64,000 nucleotides of DNA. It comes from Pyrrhosoma nymphula. Taxonomy: Eukaryota; Arthropoda; Insecta; Odonata; Coenagrionidae. The translations under genes and the position numbers were made by a program. Location: NCBI GenBank assembly GCA_963573305.1, contig OY754328.1:45003822-45067821 (forward strand). Direction: 5' to 3'. This document shows positions 32,381 through 43,401 of the stretch, piece after piece. Position 1 is the stretch's first letter. Every line of letters starts with the position of its first letter. The notes below the pieces were generated by a model. It was not told where the DNA came from and made no database searches. It saw only the letters and a program-made list of their open reading frames with translations.

Positions 32381-33222
32381 TGCTACATTGCATCTAACAT
32401 ACTGTATTGATTGTCTGGATAAGGATGAAATGCATATTACACTTAACCAAAAGAACAAAGCCGATGAAAAAATGCTAGACATGAAACTACAAATAATTGA
32501 ATTCATTATAGGATCATTAAAAACCTATCACTCAATTAGTTTTTGCAATATTACTCTATTTCCATAAGATAACACGATTATTCACCCCTCTTAGATGTCA
32601 CACTTTCCTTACCTAGACCCTTAAAGCAACCCCTCCCATCTTAGTCATACCTTCAAAACACGTCCTTAATTGCTACCTCTCCATATTCCCAACCCTTCCC
32701 ACCTCCCTTCCCCCCCCCCAAAATTTCCCCAAAATATCGTTCCACAAAATGCACTGAATAAGTCATAGCACTCATCGTTCACAGATAGCACTTAATTATA
32801 TCCAATGTGCTCACAAAATACACAATACGAGAAGTCGCAATCAGCGCAGAGCATGTAAGGGGCAACGGTTGTCATAATTTTGCCATCAAACTCAGCACAA
32901 TGGCCGCGCATCAACTGTTGCTCCACATTTGACTTGGGCGTTTACATAAACCGATTTGAGTGTGCTAGCTGGGTATCCAGGGTACAGTATCTAAGTTTTC
33001 TGGGAGTGCACGCCACACTTATACATGTATATATTCAAGTTGAAGTAATACGTTCAAGTCATATGTTAATATATTGAGATTCGGCATTATGAATTAATGT
33101 GTTATATGATGACAATGTGATTCTAGTGTCATTGAGAGTATTAATAAAATTTTTACTTTGGGATCCAAGGAAGGATATTACTTCGATGGTTACAATTTTG
33201 CCCACGTAAATCAAAATTTGCA
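32381..33222. other. Unassigned spacer
   Basis: No feature recognised apart from a C-run at about 32710. Confidence 0.45.
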
Positions 33223-33590
33223 TCCATAAATGACGTCCACACGATTTGGGGGTGGGGGTCACCACCTTGTGACAATGTGTGACAGGGGTACGGGGGGTGG
33301 GGGGGGGTATGCTTCATGTGACAGGGGTACGGGGGGGGGGGTATGCTTCATGTGACAGGGGTACGGGGGGGGGGGGTATGCTTCATGTGACAATGTGACA
33401 TCCACACTTCCACTGTGTATTATGCCTTATTTTTAATCAGACTGTGGAGGAGGGGTAGAAGTTTTTTTTTCATTTTTGTGATATCATTAAAGGGGGGTGA
33501 GGGGTTGACACGATTTCTGACTAACTGTGACAGGGGGAGGGGGTCTAGTTTGGTCCAAAATTGTGTGGCATCATTTATGGACAGCCACAT
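33223..33590. mobile_element. MITE with G-run tandem repeat core
   Basis: CCATAAATGACGTCCACACG at about 33225 and GTGTGGCATCATTTATGG at about 33564 form imperfect inverted ends. Between about 33282 and 33395 a ~45-bp unit (TGTGACAGGGGTACGGGG, G-run, GTATGCTTCA) is repeated three times with G-runs of differing length. G-runs at this density could form quadruplexes on the plus strand. Confidence 0.65.
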
Positions 33591-34112
33591 ACAAGGATTT
33601 TATGGATTGATGGATCAACGTTTTGAAGTATATTCAAATCGGTTTCAATAACATTCTTTGAATGTGCTAGACCCTGCACCAATTGGTTGAAGGGACAGTC
33701 ATTGAATGACCAAGCTTATGCAAATGGCTGCAGGAACATTCAAGGAACGCTCTGCATTCACTACAGAAATATTCCCTGAAGGTTCACGTAGAACGTTGCA
33801 GAAGCTTATCAAGTAGGGACACTTTTAACGTTCGGTGAACCATGATTTGAATTCTCGGAGAATATTTTCGCTATCAAGTGAGAAACTTTCATTTAATGTT
33901 GCTGCAACATTTCTGTGCAACATGGGCAACCACACCTTCACTCATGCATGAGTGTGAGCATATCCATATGGATATTTTGACTGAAGTTTAAGAGCTATTA
34001 CTGGAAAGCAAATCCTCAAAAATCGCCGAATGCTTTCAATTCCGGAAAAATATACAATCGCGGCTGAAAATAAAGCAATATGGGGCGCTTCAATATCGGG
34101 TAGAATCATTAC
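33591..34112. other. Unassigned; intronic if the 34113 exon is correct
   Basis: No element recognised. It contains the minus-strand continuation of the 34199 frame past a GTAATG donor, ending in a stop at 33942. Confidence 0.4.
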
Positions 34113-34199
34113 CTTTTCAATACTTGGTTCCTTAAGATGAATGTCTTCATCAGGCTGATCAATCTCTTGACTTAATTTATACTTCACTACACTTTCCAT
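34113..34199 (-). CDS. Candidate first coding exon of the two-pore channel gene
   Basis: ATG at 34199 opens MESVVKYKLSQEIDQPDED then IHLKEPSIEK, ending at a donor GTAATG in phase 0. The next known TPC exon (14402) begins in phase 0, so they could splice directly across a 19.7-kb intron. An acidic, soluble N-terminus is normal before the pre-S1 helix of TPC proteins. I cannot show homology from 29 residues. It could belong to another gene or be chance; the support is the start codon, phase, strand and the CpG-richer sequence upstream. Confidence 0.38.
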
Positions 34200-36016
34200 A
34201 CTTTTTAATATTGAGGCTCCAAGGGGACAAATTTGTCAAAAATTGAAGTATGTACCAACAGAATCTCAATTCTTGAAACGATAACAGTGCTCCTTAACAA
34301 GAATCCCCTTCTTTGGATTGTGAAAACTGAACAACCTCAGGCCTGAATCTGAATATTGAAATGATAAAAATCAAGGATATTAATCACACTATTATTATCC
34401 TCCAAAAAACTAAGACGTAACCTTAATTAATGTAAGTTCACGTCTTGAAGTTACACGCCAATCATAAAAATGAAGCTGATTCGCCTCGGTATCATATAGC
34501 TCAAAAAACTACCTCTCAGAAAATGTCATGTGCGGGCATTATCAACATTACCTTAACCAGCTTCTTCGACTTATTTCTCAAACGGCAATCTAGAGCGGAG
34601 AGCGAAGGCAGCAACTCAGTCTCGGGAAAACCAGCATCTAATCAGACGCAAGGCTCCAAAGCATTAATGCTAATGCCATATATACCAGGCACTAAAGTAT
34701 TTCGGCGAGCTTATTCTGGACGATTAGGTCGAAAAGAGGTTTACATTCTGGCAGTACGTACAACCGTAAACGTGATGTTATTATTTAAGACTAATATTCC
34801 ATTTTCACTTGATCAGCCAAAACGAAAGTTACACCAAATGGAATCCGAAGTAATAAGAACTGTAATGCACAATGATCACCACCATCACCACCACAAAACT
34901 AGATCGCCGTTCAACTTCCGAGATACGCACCGCGACTCAGCGTCTGGTGTTCGTCATTGTCACAAGAGGAGCGATAATTCGATAGCGCATCTGGACGCGG
35001 AGGCAGCACTAGCAAACGGCGCATTTCACAGGCGGGTTTTCGAATGGGTTCCATCCAGTTTCACTGGTTCCGTGGTTACTGTGATTTGAATAATCAAAGA
35101 AAAATGCATTTCTTTTGAGTGATCCAAGAAACCTAATCATTCAGGTAACAATTACGCAATTAATGGTGAGAAAATAAGAGTCACTTGACCAGGAACACTT
35201 TTCGCAAGTGTTGGGAATTAAAATACGCATATTAGATACTCTGTCGTTTTGGTGTGTCATTGGACTGCGATCACCTCTTAAGGGTGTTAAAATTATTGCG
35301 TAAGAATTTTGGTGGGGGAAGGGGGTTAGGCTCTTCTTACGTTGTCTTACGTTGGGGGTGAAGGGTCCGAGACAATCTTACGGGAGATTTAAGTCATTTT
35401 GAGATCGTATTTATTTCACTTTTTAAACTATTGTCAGACGAAAAATCTTACTTCTTAGATCTGTAAACAGCGTGTCATTGCCCTGTCTCGCTGTGCCACC
35501 GTCCAGAGGTCTCTTACAGGCATCAGAGGCCAGAGTCCTCTGGATTGCCGATAATACACTACATAGTGGGAGGTATAAAAAGAATACTTAACTTCAAACT
35601 AACTTCAAACTTAAGCAACTTCTCCAGCTTGAGTAACTTCTCCATTATACCCTAACAACAACTCTTTTTTCTACACTAGTTCTCAGCACTACTCCCTCAT
35701 AGGGAGTAGTGCTGAGAACGGCCATCCAGAGGACTCTGTCAGAGGCTACGCAAATTTGCCTCGTGACCCGAGCGTTCCTTCGTATGAAAGGAATTGTTTC
35801 GCATTCGCAGTTAGTTCGTTGCGGTACACTCAAGGCTCCGAAAGTGAAAGACGACTTTCATAGACTTTTCAATTCATTTGAAAAATGCCCTAGCCGCCAC
35901 AGGGGATATGTTCTTCAAAAGAGGACAAGGATATATTACGGATGGGAGTTCTTATCTCGTCTTTCTCCTCAAATTATCCTATTCGGTGAGTTAAAATTCT
36001 TCCTGATGGAACTATC
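34200..36016. other. Spacer with CpG-richer block and foldback hairpins
   Basis: The block at about 34860-35070 is richer in CpG than its surroundings and could be a promoter or 5' exon region for the candidate exon at 34199. The plus open frame 34445-35089 (214 codons, with a His tract) has no recognisable domain. At 35680-35718 there is a perfect hairpin, described separately. Confidence 0.4.
35680..35718. repeat. Perfect 18-bp inverted repeat with 3-base loop
   Basis: TTCTCAGCACTACTCCCT, loop CAT, AGGGAGTAGTGCTGAGAA. A second, wider pair (CAGAGTCCTCTGGAT at about 35532 and ATCCAGAGGACTCTG at about 35725) nests around it, so the whole 35.53-35.74 kb stretch can fold back. Confidence 0.93.
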
Positions 36017-37132
36017 TCATAAAGCGTAATGGAGTTTCAAACAGAAACATGCTTTATTGCATAAGAAATGTACATTCACAAGCTTAAAATGTCATATATA
36101 ATGAACTGAATTAATGGCTGCAGCAAGAAACATTCAAAATGTTGCATTCATCTATTTATACATTATTTCTGAGGGTATGTACTCTCGTTTACCCCTCTTT
36201 AATCTGCATCATTATCAATACATTTGATTGTACATTTTAATACATATTTTAAATTAACTTTTTATATTCATGAGACTTTATGCAATTGCGATTTAGATTT
36301 AAATTGTGTATTCATCTGATTTTACGCGGACAGATGCCACATGAGGCCATCGCGTTCTCTTCTTTCGTTCGTCGTCTTCTTCTCCTTTCTTTCTCCGACC
36401 CTGCTCTTCTCCTTTTTCCGAGGTCTTCATTCTTCTTTTGAGATTGCTTCTTCTTTCTTCGGCACTTGTCTCCTCCTTTCGCCGAGGTCTTCTTTTATCT
36501 CTTAATTCATTTCTTCTTTCTCTTCTTCTTCTGTCCTTTTTGTTACCACTGCGATCAGTGATCTTCTTGGGGCGTGATGCAGAGTCTCTCCAGTTCTTTG
36601 AACCTCCCATTTTTCAGGCAGAAGGTTATTAGATCCTTACAGGTTTCGGATCTAACTTCCATTTCTAAACTCAGTTTAGTTCGCCATGTTTCAAAGCGGA
36701 TGCACCTCTCAATGCGATGCCGAAAGGAATCTTCTTCATCACATTCATTGCATTTTCCATCCTGGCTTTTTCCAATCTTCTTAATATATTCTTTGCATTC
36801 TCCGTGCCCAGATATTACTTGAGCCACAGCTTTTGTATGCTTAACATTTAATTTCTTCCTTTCCAGAATGCTTGGGAAGATTTCAAAGGTGTGCCGTCCT
36901 TTGGTAGAGGCTTTCCACTCTTCATCCCATTTCAACCCCGTAATTTCCCGTATTTTCTTTTTGAAGATGCTGATCCTCGGGCATTCTTCGGTGGTAATTT
37001 TTATTCCTAAATAAGCTGTTTCATTGGTTGTTTGATATTCTACGCGTGCCTTATTTTCCATGACTATGTATTTTAGTGGCGGTTCAAGTGCTATTACTGC
37101 CAATGCGTCTGAACTTACGGTTGAGTAGCAAT

Positions 37133-37664
37133 GGGTTACCGGAATAGAATAGAATATAATAGAATATAATAGAATAGAATAAAATAGAATAATGTGTTTA
37201 TTAGAACCTAGTCCAAAGGACTCTAGGTTCAACAAAAAGATACACTGAATGGTACACTCTCCCATAATACAGATCAGGTCTGGTATACCCTTGGGGTTGT
37301 GGATAGGCCGGGGCAACATAAACCTACACCCTTCTTCACCTGCCACCATCATACCCACCACCACCCACCCGGGCATTTCCTTACCATCAACCTGGTTCAC
37401 ATATCCAGTTTTTATATAGTCAATCAATTTTATTATTTTTCTCATTAAATATTATCCCGTTACACAATTTGTCTCTTGCAGATCTTTAGTTCATGTACAA
37501 TATTTCTATTAACAAAAAAGTCATAGTTTAATATGATTTTATTTTCTTCCAAAAAATAAACTGCGGATGATATTCATTCAGAGGGTGGCGGGTTGGCCGG
37601 GGCAACAAATACCTACATCCCTCATCGCCTGCCACAACCGTACCAACCCCCACCCCCGGGTTAC
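37133..37664 (-). mobile_element. Non-autonomous retroposon with (TTCTA)n tail, 518 bp
   Basis: Insert 37140-37657 in the LINE, flanked by GGGTTAC (GTAACCC on minus) at 37133-37139 and 37658-37664. Removal restores the LINE reading DGAVTHCYSTV. Read on minus it has two similar ~45-bp monomers (each containing GTTGCCCCGGCC), then TCTAATAAACACA and an (TTCTA)n/(TTATA)n tail. No coding capacity. The tail resembles that of the 5S-like SINE at 29290. Confidence 0.82.
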
Positions 37665-37892
37665 AGCGCCATCCAATTTACGTGTCCCGATATTGATATT
37701 GACCATATGCTTTGTAATTATATTGTTCAGGAATCAGGCAGGATCTCTGGGCTCCCAGTACTTTTCTATTCATTCTGCTGAGAGGTGCTCTATCCCCCCA
37801 AACTGTACTTCCATACATCGCTATGGGTTTTACCACACCGTTGTACACTTGGTGCATTGATTTATTACCGTACATGGAACGGCAGTATCTGC

Positions 37893-38744
37893 GTACTGTA
37901 ACGAATTTGTGCTCCCAAGACTCGCCCGGATGAGTCCCGAAGGCACAAACCGACATACATTAAAAAATTTGGAAAAATAAAGATTTTGGGGGGGTCCCCC
38001 GACTCGTGTTCAGCTAGTCAAAAAGGAAAACGTAATTCAATCTAGGAGGAAGTGGGCTCAGCATCAGGCATGAGAACGAGTAAGCACAATTACTCAAGAC
38101 TTTCATTTAAACAATATATTGTTCGATTAAATTACAACACAAAAAAACACTAATAAGTTGCCCTGGTGGGGGGGGGCTTCTCTTCGTACGGACCATCTAG
38201 GACCACTGATCACTTGGAGGGGGGGGGGGGGGAGAATGGCAGTGGGTGAATCTGGCCACCGCGGATCCTGGCCGCCTTTCCTGGAGGCAGCGCGATCCTG
38301 TCCCAGATTCCCCGTTTCTCTCCTCCGTCCTGGTGATCTGCCCAGCTCCGCCTCCCGTCTTCTCGTGCACAGAGTCCCTGGCTTCGTCTCCCCTTGCGCA
38401 GTACAGTGACGGCGAGTATGTAGTCTTAGCTCCTACTCCGTCACGCGCCAGTATCAAGATAGTCCTCCCGTTCTTCACCTCGGGCCTTTTTATACCCGGG
38501 TGAAGAGGGGAGGGGGGGGGGTCACACAATTTGACGGTCGACTGGGATGTAGCGGCGGCACTTAACTGGGGGTCGCCGATACCTCCTTAGGTCCCACTCG
38601 ACTCTGCGACTTTCGAACAACACTACTCCCATGCACTCACACATACACGCACACATTGAGCCGTCGTCGAACTCATGCCTGATGTGGAGGCCAACAAAGG
38701 GAAATATAAAAAAAAACTGCGATGGCCGCAGACCATCACAGTAC
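37893..38744 (-). mobile_element. Solo LTR, 844 bp, GTAC target duplication
   Basis: Minus-strand LTR 37897-38740 begins TGTGATGG and ends CGTTACA, flanked by GTAC at 37893-37896 and 38741-38744. Removing it rejoins the LINE frame HAV|RRYC. It has a core promoter TATAAAAAGG at 38494-38485 within CCCGGG-rich sequence and several homopolymer G runs. No internal retrotransposon sequence remains, so it arose by LTR-LTR recombination. Confidence 0.9.
38485..38494 (-). promoter_or_regulatory. TATA box of the solo LTR
   Basis: TATAAAAAGG on the minus strand, about 250 bp into the LTR from its 5' end (38740), where a U3 promoter is expected. Confidence 0.65.
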
Positions 38745-40151
38745 GGCATGGAAGATTTTCTTCATCTTCTCTGTCATGTAGTTTACGTGTGCTTGGAAAC
38801 TAAGTTTTTCATCAATATAGACTCCTAAATATTTAAAACTGCTTGCCCGTTATAGTTGTTTTCCATTCATTCTTATACTTGGATTTCGCCTGAGTTTCCC
38901 GCCGAAGACGACGAATTCGCTTTTGCTTGTTGAAAGTGTTAGTTTGCACATATGTGCCCATTTATCCACCTTTTCCATGCAAGCTCTGGCCTTCCTTTCC
39001 ATCTCTTGACGGGAGTTGGCTCTGATGAGGATAGCCGTGTCATCAGCATACGAAATCAGTTCGCAGTTTTCTGGGAAGTCCTCTCTAAATAATTGATTCA
39101 TTACCAGATTACAGACAAGAGGTCCCAACACAGACCCTTGCGGGCATCCTTTAGTTGCTGTTTTCCTTGCTTGCTCAAGTTTTGATGTTAAGTAGATTTC
39201 TCTATTCGAAAAGTAGCTTTTAAAGAGGTCTATTATATTCCTAGGCGCTTCAATCCGCTTCAGTTCCGCAATGGCTGATGGCCACCAAACGGCGTCGAAT
39301 GCTCCTTGGATGTCGATAAAAATTCCTAGAGTGTATTTTTCTTGGCTTCCCTTGATGAAATTCTTTAGTCTCATTATTGCCTCCTCTGCATATCGGCCTC
39401 TTCGGAAACCATACTGTCTAGGATGATATAGATTCTCTACGCCAACTGCATCCTCCAGTCTTGATTTAATAATTCGTTCTGGAATTTTTCCGAGTTCCGG
39501 GAGCAAAGTTATTGGCCGGTATGATTTCAATTCTGCAACATCTCTGTCTTTGGATTTCAAAATTGTCACCAGATTTCCGATTTTCCAGCACTTTGGGAAG
39601 TATCAGAGTATTAGGCAGTCATTGGCGATTGTGAGGATTGCATCCTCGATTATAGGGCTCATCCTCACAATCACCAACCCTGGTATCTCATCCGGGCCTG
39701 GTGCCTTATTCTTCTTCATTTCCAAGATGGAGGTTTGAACTTCCCCAATCCTGAAAGGGCTGGTGTCATTTTTAGTATAAGGTTCATCGTATCTGTTTCG
39801 GTCTTCCTGATGGATTTCCTCATTTTCTTCTTCATCTGGGAGGAGTGTGTTCAACATTTTGCTCAGATGTTCTTGTAGAAGCGGGATATGTCCCGATTCA
39901 TCCTTGGCAGTTCCTTGAAGGATAGATGTTTTAAGCTTCTCCGAGAATATTTCATAAACAAAACCCCAAGCGTTCCCGCCAAAATTCTCCTTAACAAATT
40001 TCTCCCAGCTTTGGTCTTTTGCTTTTCTTATTTCATATTTGTATTCCCTAAGCTTGTTAAGGTAATTATTCCGATTTGCGGTTCTGTCCCCCGGGATACT
40101 TCTTTGTGTCTTCCTAAGTAGTTTCTTGAGTTTCTTTCATAAAGCGTAATG

Positions 40152-40700
40152 TAAAACTATGTATATTTAAGAAAGAATAATAAATCGATAAATTTTCATA
40201 CCTTTATTTGATCAGTTGAATAATTATTAGCGCTCGCCTGAGAGCGATCAACGTTTATGTGAGTGAATTCAATCCCGTCATGATTCGCAGAGTTTAAATG
40301 TGGAACGAACGCGGACGGAGAAACGAAGTGCTTTGCCGTATTGTTCATTTGAACGCCATTGTGAACTCTGATTTTCTGAAATTGAGGAGGAACTGCGGAA
40401 AACTCTTTCGTGGCTTTGATTTTATGTGGTTTAAAAGAGCCAGACTTTCCAACTTATCGTTTCCGAAGTAGGCCTAGTCCGCTGATATGTTGCCAAGGCT
40501 AATCTTCTATCGTGCAGAAAAATAATAACAGAATTTTTCAGCCTTTTGTGACACTCTCTATTTGAAAAGAAATTTCGGACTAACGAATGCCATGCAGAAA
40601 ATTTTGCGTATGGTAGAAGAGAGAATAGTTATTAAATTCAACTAAATAATTTTGCTTGACTAGTTATCTTTGAATCAATCGGAGAGCATTCCGGCGTTAC
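40152..40700. other. Unassigned; upstream flank of the gypsy relic
   Basis: This should hold the 5' LTR of the gypsy relic, but I see no copy of the candidate 3' LTR at 45263. It is presumably deleted or diverged. Confidence 0.45.
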
Positions 40701-40714
40701 AAAGTGCACACCAG

Positions 40715-41250
40715 TTTTTTTGGACGCTGCACTGAGAAAGAGGTTCATTTGCGGCATAGCGTCAATGTTGAATTTTCAAAGAAGATTGATTCCGGTGGTC
40801 GATTTGAGTTTTGACAAGGCTTGTGTGCTTGTCCAAGAGTTGGTGCAGGCTGAATATCCCAAGCGCGGCACTTGCGGCCTCCTAAGCAGCTACTGCAGTC
40901 ACTATCGAGTACCGAGACTGTATGTGCGGTGTCTACCAAAGGGCTTCCCCGGGAAGGAATCCATTGCGGAGAGCTTCAACCCCCGGCTGTTAGCGGTGAG
41001 AGGGAGAAACCACAACCCAGACAGCTGTCCCGTGAAGATCTTGGAAAGCCGTCGGAGCAAAAGACGTGGGCACATCGCCTGGATGTGCAAACGAACTTCC
41101 GTAAATGCAGTGAACGACGTTGAAGGGACGTACTGCAAAGCTGAATGGTCCCACGTAGAATACGCGCAGGATACTCAGCTGTCGGCGATCCATGGGATAG
41201 CCCAACCCCATCCCCTTGAAGGTTTGAAACTTTGGGTTTGGTTCAGAAAT
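40715..41250 (+). pseudogene. gypsy gag remnant with zinc knuckle
   Basis: Frame 40720-41256 begins DAALRKRFICGIAS, then LNFQRRLIPVVDLSFDKAC, matching the capsid C-terminal segment of gypsy gag (LRDRFVxGL...IQRRLL...LTFxKA). A partly lost CCHC knuckle follows: HNPDSCPVK ... RRGHIAWMCKR. A frameshift between the two blocks replaces the middle. Confidence 0.72.
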
Positions 41251-41264
41251 TTGTAAATGTCCTC

Positions 41265-41516
41265 TTAAAAATGATGGAGTTAGAGGTAGATAGTGGGGCG
41301 TCGGTCACGGTAATGAGATTTCGTCAGTTTGCGCGGTGGTTCCCAGGAGCAACCCTTTTTCAATGCACATTAGCTCTCAGATCAGCATCAGGGGTGGATA
41401 TGAGGGTAAAGGGCCAGGTACGGGTCACTGTGGAGACCCCCACAAAACTCAGGGTGCTTCAGTTCATCATCGTAGGGTCAGACCTTCGAATACCACTGTT
41501 GGGGAGGTCATGGTAG
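41265..41516 (+). pseudogene. gypsy aspartic protease remnant
   Basis: ELEVDSGASVTVM carries the catalytic DSG(A) triad. The downstream IPLLGRSW corresponds to the ILG motif near the end of retropepsins. Lies in order between gag and RT. Confidence 0.78.
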
Positions 41517-41639
41517 GATGTGCTTCTGCCGAGCTGTAGACAGATGCTTAAAATAAATCAGGTTGAACTCTTCGCAGCACAGTTTATTTCCAATCGTCCC
41601 CAGATATTCGACAACAACCGAAGTTCAAAAATAATTTTT

Positions 41640-43330
41640 ATTTAAGACTCACATTAAATTGAAGGAAGGCCTTATCCTAATATTTAGGAAAGCCTATGAT
41701 GTGCCATTTAAAATACGGAGTCAGGTGAAATCCGAGATTTCAAAACTGATGGATTCAGGGATCATTCAACCCACAAGGCACTCAGAGTCCACTAGTGATA
41801 GTGCCCAAGAAAAATGGAACTTTGAGATTATGTATTGACTACAAAAACTCCGTGAACACAGTAATTAAGTAAGATAAATATCCATTACTAAGGCTAGATG
41901 AAATTCTTACAACCCTTTCGAGCGGGAAGGTGTTTGTTACCCTTGACCTAAGCCAGGCTTTCATGCAATTAGAATTCTTCGAGGAATCCAAGAGCCCACT
42001 GGTCGTCAACACCATCTTCGGCCTCTTCAAAGTGCACCGGTGGCCATATGGAGTTTCTAGTGCCCCACCAAGTATCTTCCAATCAGTAATAGACTCAGTT
42101 CTCCCTGGTGAAAATATTCTGTGCAGGAAATGTGCAGGAAGTGTGCAGGAAACGTGCATAAAACGTGAAGTACTGTGCACACACTTCATGCACGCTTCCC
42201 GCACGTTTCATGCGCAGTTCAGAATTTTTTCTTAGTGCTCCGAGGACCATTGACTGGGAAAATGTGTACGCTTCAACTTGCATGCCTGAAGTACATGTAC
42301 TAAACTAATTACAATCACAAAACGTGCCCTCTGACCGAATGATATAATGTAATCAAAACCTGTCAATTGTTTACATTCTGCTGCAAGCACAATTTTTTAT
42401 AAGTCCATCTCTGAATGCTAAGGCTAGAGATTAAAAATCACCGCCAAAAATTCATATGTCAAAAAGGTCAATGCCAAATATGCAATACAATTCTCATGTT
42501 ATTTAAAAAAAAAGCTAAACATATTGAACGCTTCATGCGATTTGTTGTTGTTCATTATGCGCCTGTACACGAGCAAATCAGCATTTTACCTGCACGTCAT
42601 CTGCTCACTTCCTCCACGCTTCCTGCACGTCACATTCACTGTTGCTTCACGTTTCCTGCACACTTCCTGCACAGGATATTTTTGCCATGGCTACAAGGGC
42701 TGGAAGGGGTGTACTGATGAATATGTAATTATCGCGAGCCAAGATCATATAGACTGCCAAAATAAAACACATGCTGTGTTGGGTCGCCCGAATAGATATG
42801 GCATTTGAGTAAATTTGGAAAAGTGTAAGTTCTTTCAACCCAGTATTGAATATTTAGAACATTTTATTGATAAACTTGGGAGTCCGGCCCTCAGGAGGAA
42901 AAACGAAGGATATAGAGGACTTCCCTTGTCCTACAAACTTGCAACAGTTGAATTCCTATTTGGGCATTTTCAATTTCTCCAGTAAGTTAATTCCAATGTC
43001 ATCCACAACTCTAAGGCCTTTGCACAAACTTACTGAAAACAACACCCAGTTTCATTGGTCCGAGGAAATTGCATTTCAGAAAAGTAAAAGCCTCCTCAGA
43101 AAAAATAATTTGCTGACTATGAACCAAACCTCAGTTTCCCTTGGTACTTGTGACTGATGCATCCCCGTATGGAGTTAGGGTAGTTCTCTGTCATGAGATG
43201 GAGGGAGTGGAGAGACCAATCACGTGTGAGTCTGCAACCCTGACACCTGCAGAGAGGAACTACCCAGCATCACTTGTACTAAAATGCCAACCACGAACCT
43301 TGTTGTCGTTGCTCAAGCCAAACATATGTC
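41640..43330 (+). pseudogene. gypsy reverse transcriptase and RNase H remnant
   Basis: Readable blocks: FRKAYDVPFKIRSQVKSEI, VPKKNGTLRLCIDYKNSVN, GKVFVTLDLSQAFMQLEF (first catalytic Asp), FKVHRWPYGVSSAPPSIFQ; a MITE then intervenes. The second catalytic site is decayed (CTDEYVIIAS for the usual YxDD). Next come KCKFFQPSIEYLEHFID, LNSYLGIFNFSSKLIP, RPLHKLTENN, and the RNase H start LVLVTDASPYGV ... TLTPAERNYP. Inactive through stops and loss of YxDD. Confidence 0.83.
42119..42674. mobile_element. 556-bp MITE with CTGTGCAGGAA ends inside gypsy RT
   Basis: Starts CTGTGCAGGAAATGTGCAGG and ends in reverse CTGTGCAGGAAGTGTGCAGG, with several further GTGCAGGAA/TTCCTGCAC subterminal copies. ATATT lies at or one base from each border, a possible target duplication. 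No transposase inside. Confidence 0.8.
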
Positions 43331-43401
43331 AGGGACCTAAGGGAACATCCAACTAACTTCCAGAATCTCCCTAGTTACAGGGTAATGGAGGAGGTGTTAG
43401 T

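Larger units (their letters stand above)
36560..40130 (-). pseudogene. LINE ORF2: reverse transcriptase, RNase H-like region, zinc-finger tail (interrupted)
   Basis: In order from 40130: a pre-RT segment (KKNKAPGPDEIPGLV), RT palm motifs SYRPITLLPELGKI, YGFRRGRYAEEAIMRL, IDIQGAFDAVWW, GCPQGSVLGPL, and catalytic YADDTAIL (within 39569-38850). Then comes the thumb (FKYLGVYIDEKLSFQAHV, KKIFHAV). The solo LTR follows, and the reading resumes exactly as RRYCRSMYGNKSMH. After the second insertion it continues VTHCYSTVSSDALAVIALE, then a C-terminal HGECKEYI ... CNECDEEDSFRH ... C motif. The frame is broken in places. Catalytic YADD is intact, but the endonuclease ORF part is missing. Confidence 0.87.
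36017..40151 (-). mobile_element. R1/LOA-like LINE, 5' truncated, with 15-bp target duplication
   Basis: TCATAAAGCGTAATG occurs at 36017-36031 and 40137-40151. The insert 36032-40136 reads on minus as the second ORF of an I-superfamily (R1/LOA-like) LINE. It starts inside ORF2 (KLLRKTQRSIPGDR), so it is 5' truncated. Two younger insertions (37140-37657 and 37897-38740) lie inside. There is no poly(A) at the 3' end, consistent with some R1/LOA families. Confidence 0.88.

Noticed and set aside
34445..35089. 214-codon plus ORF with a His tract, possible gene
   Set aside because: No recognisable domain, no splice or promoter support. It overlaps the region just upstream of the minus-strand candidate exon; length alone is weak evidence.
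37897..38740. Host promoter (TATA box in CpG-rich DNA)
   Set aside because: TG...CA ends, GTAC duplication and exact restoration of the LINE frame show it is a solo LTR.
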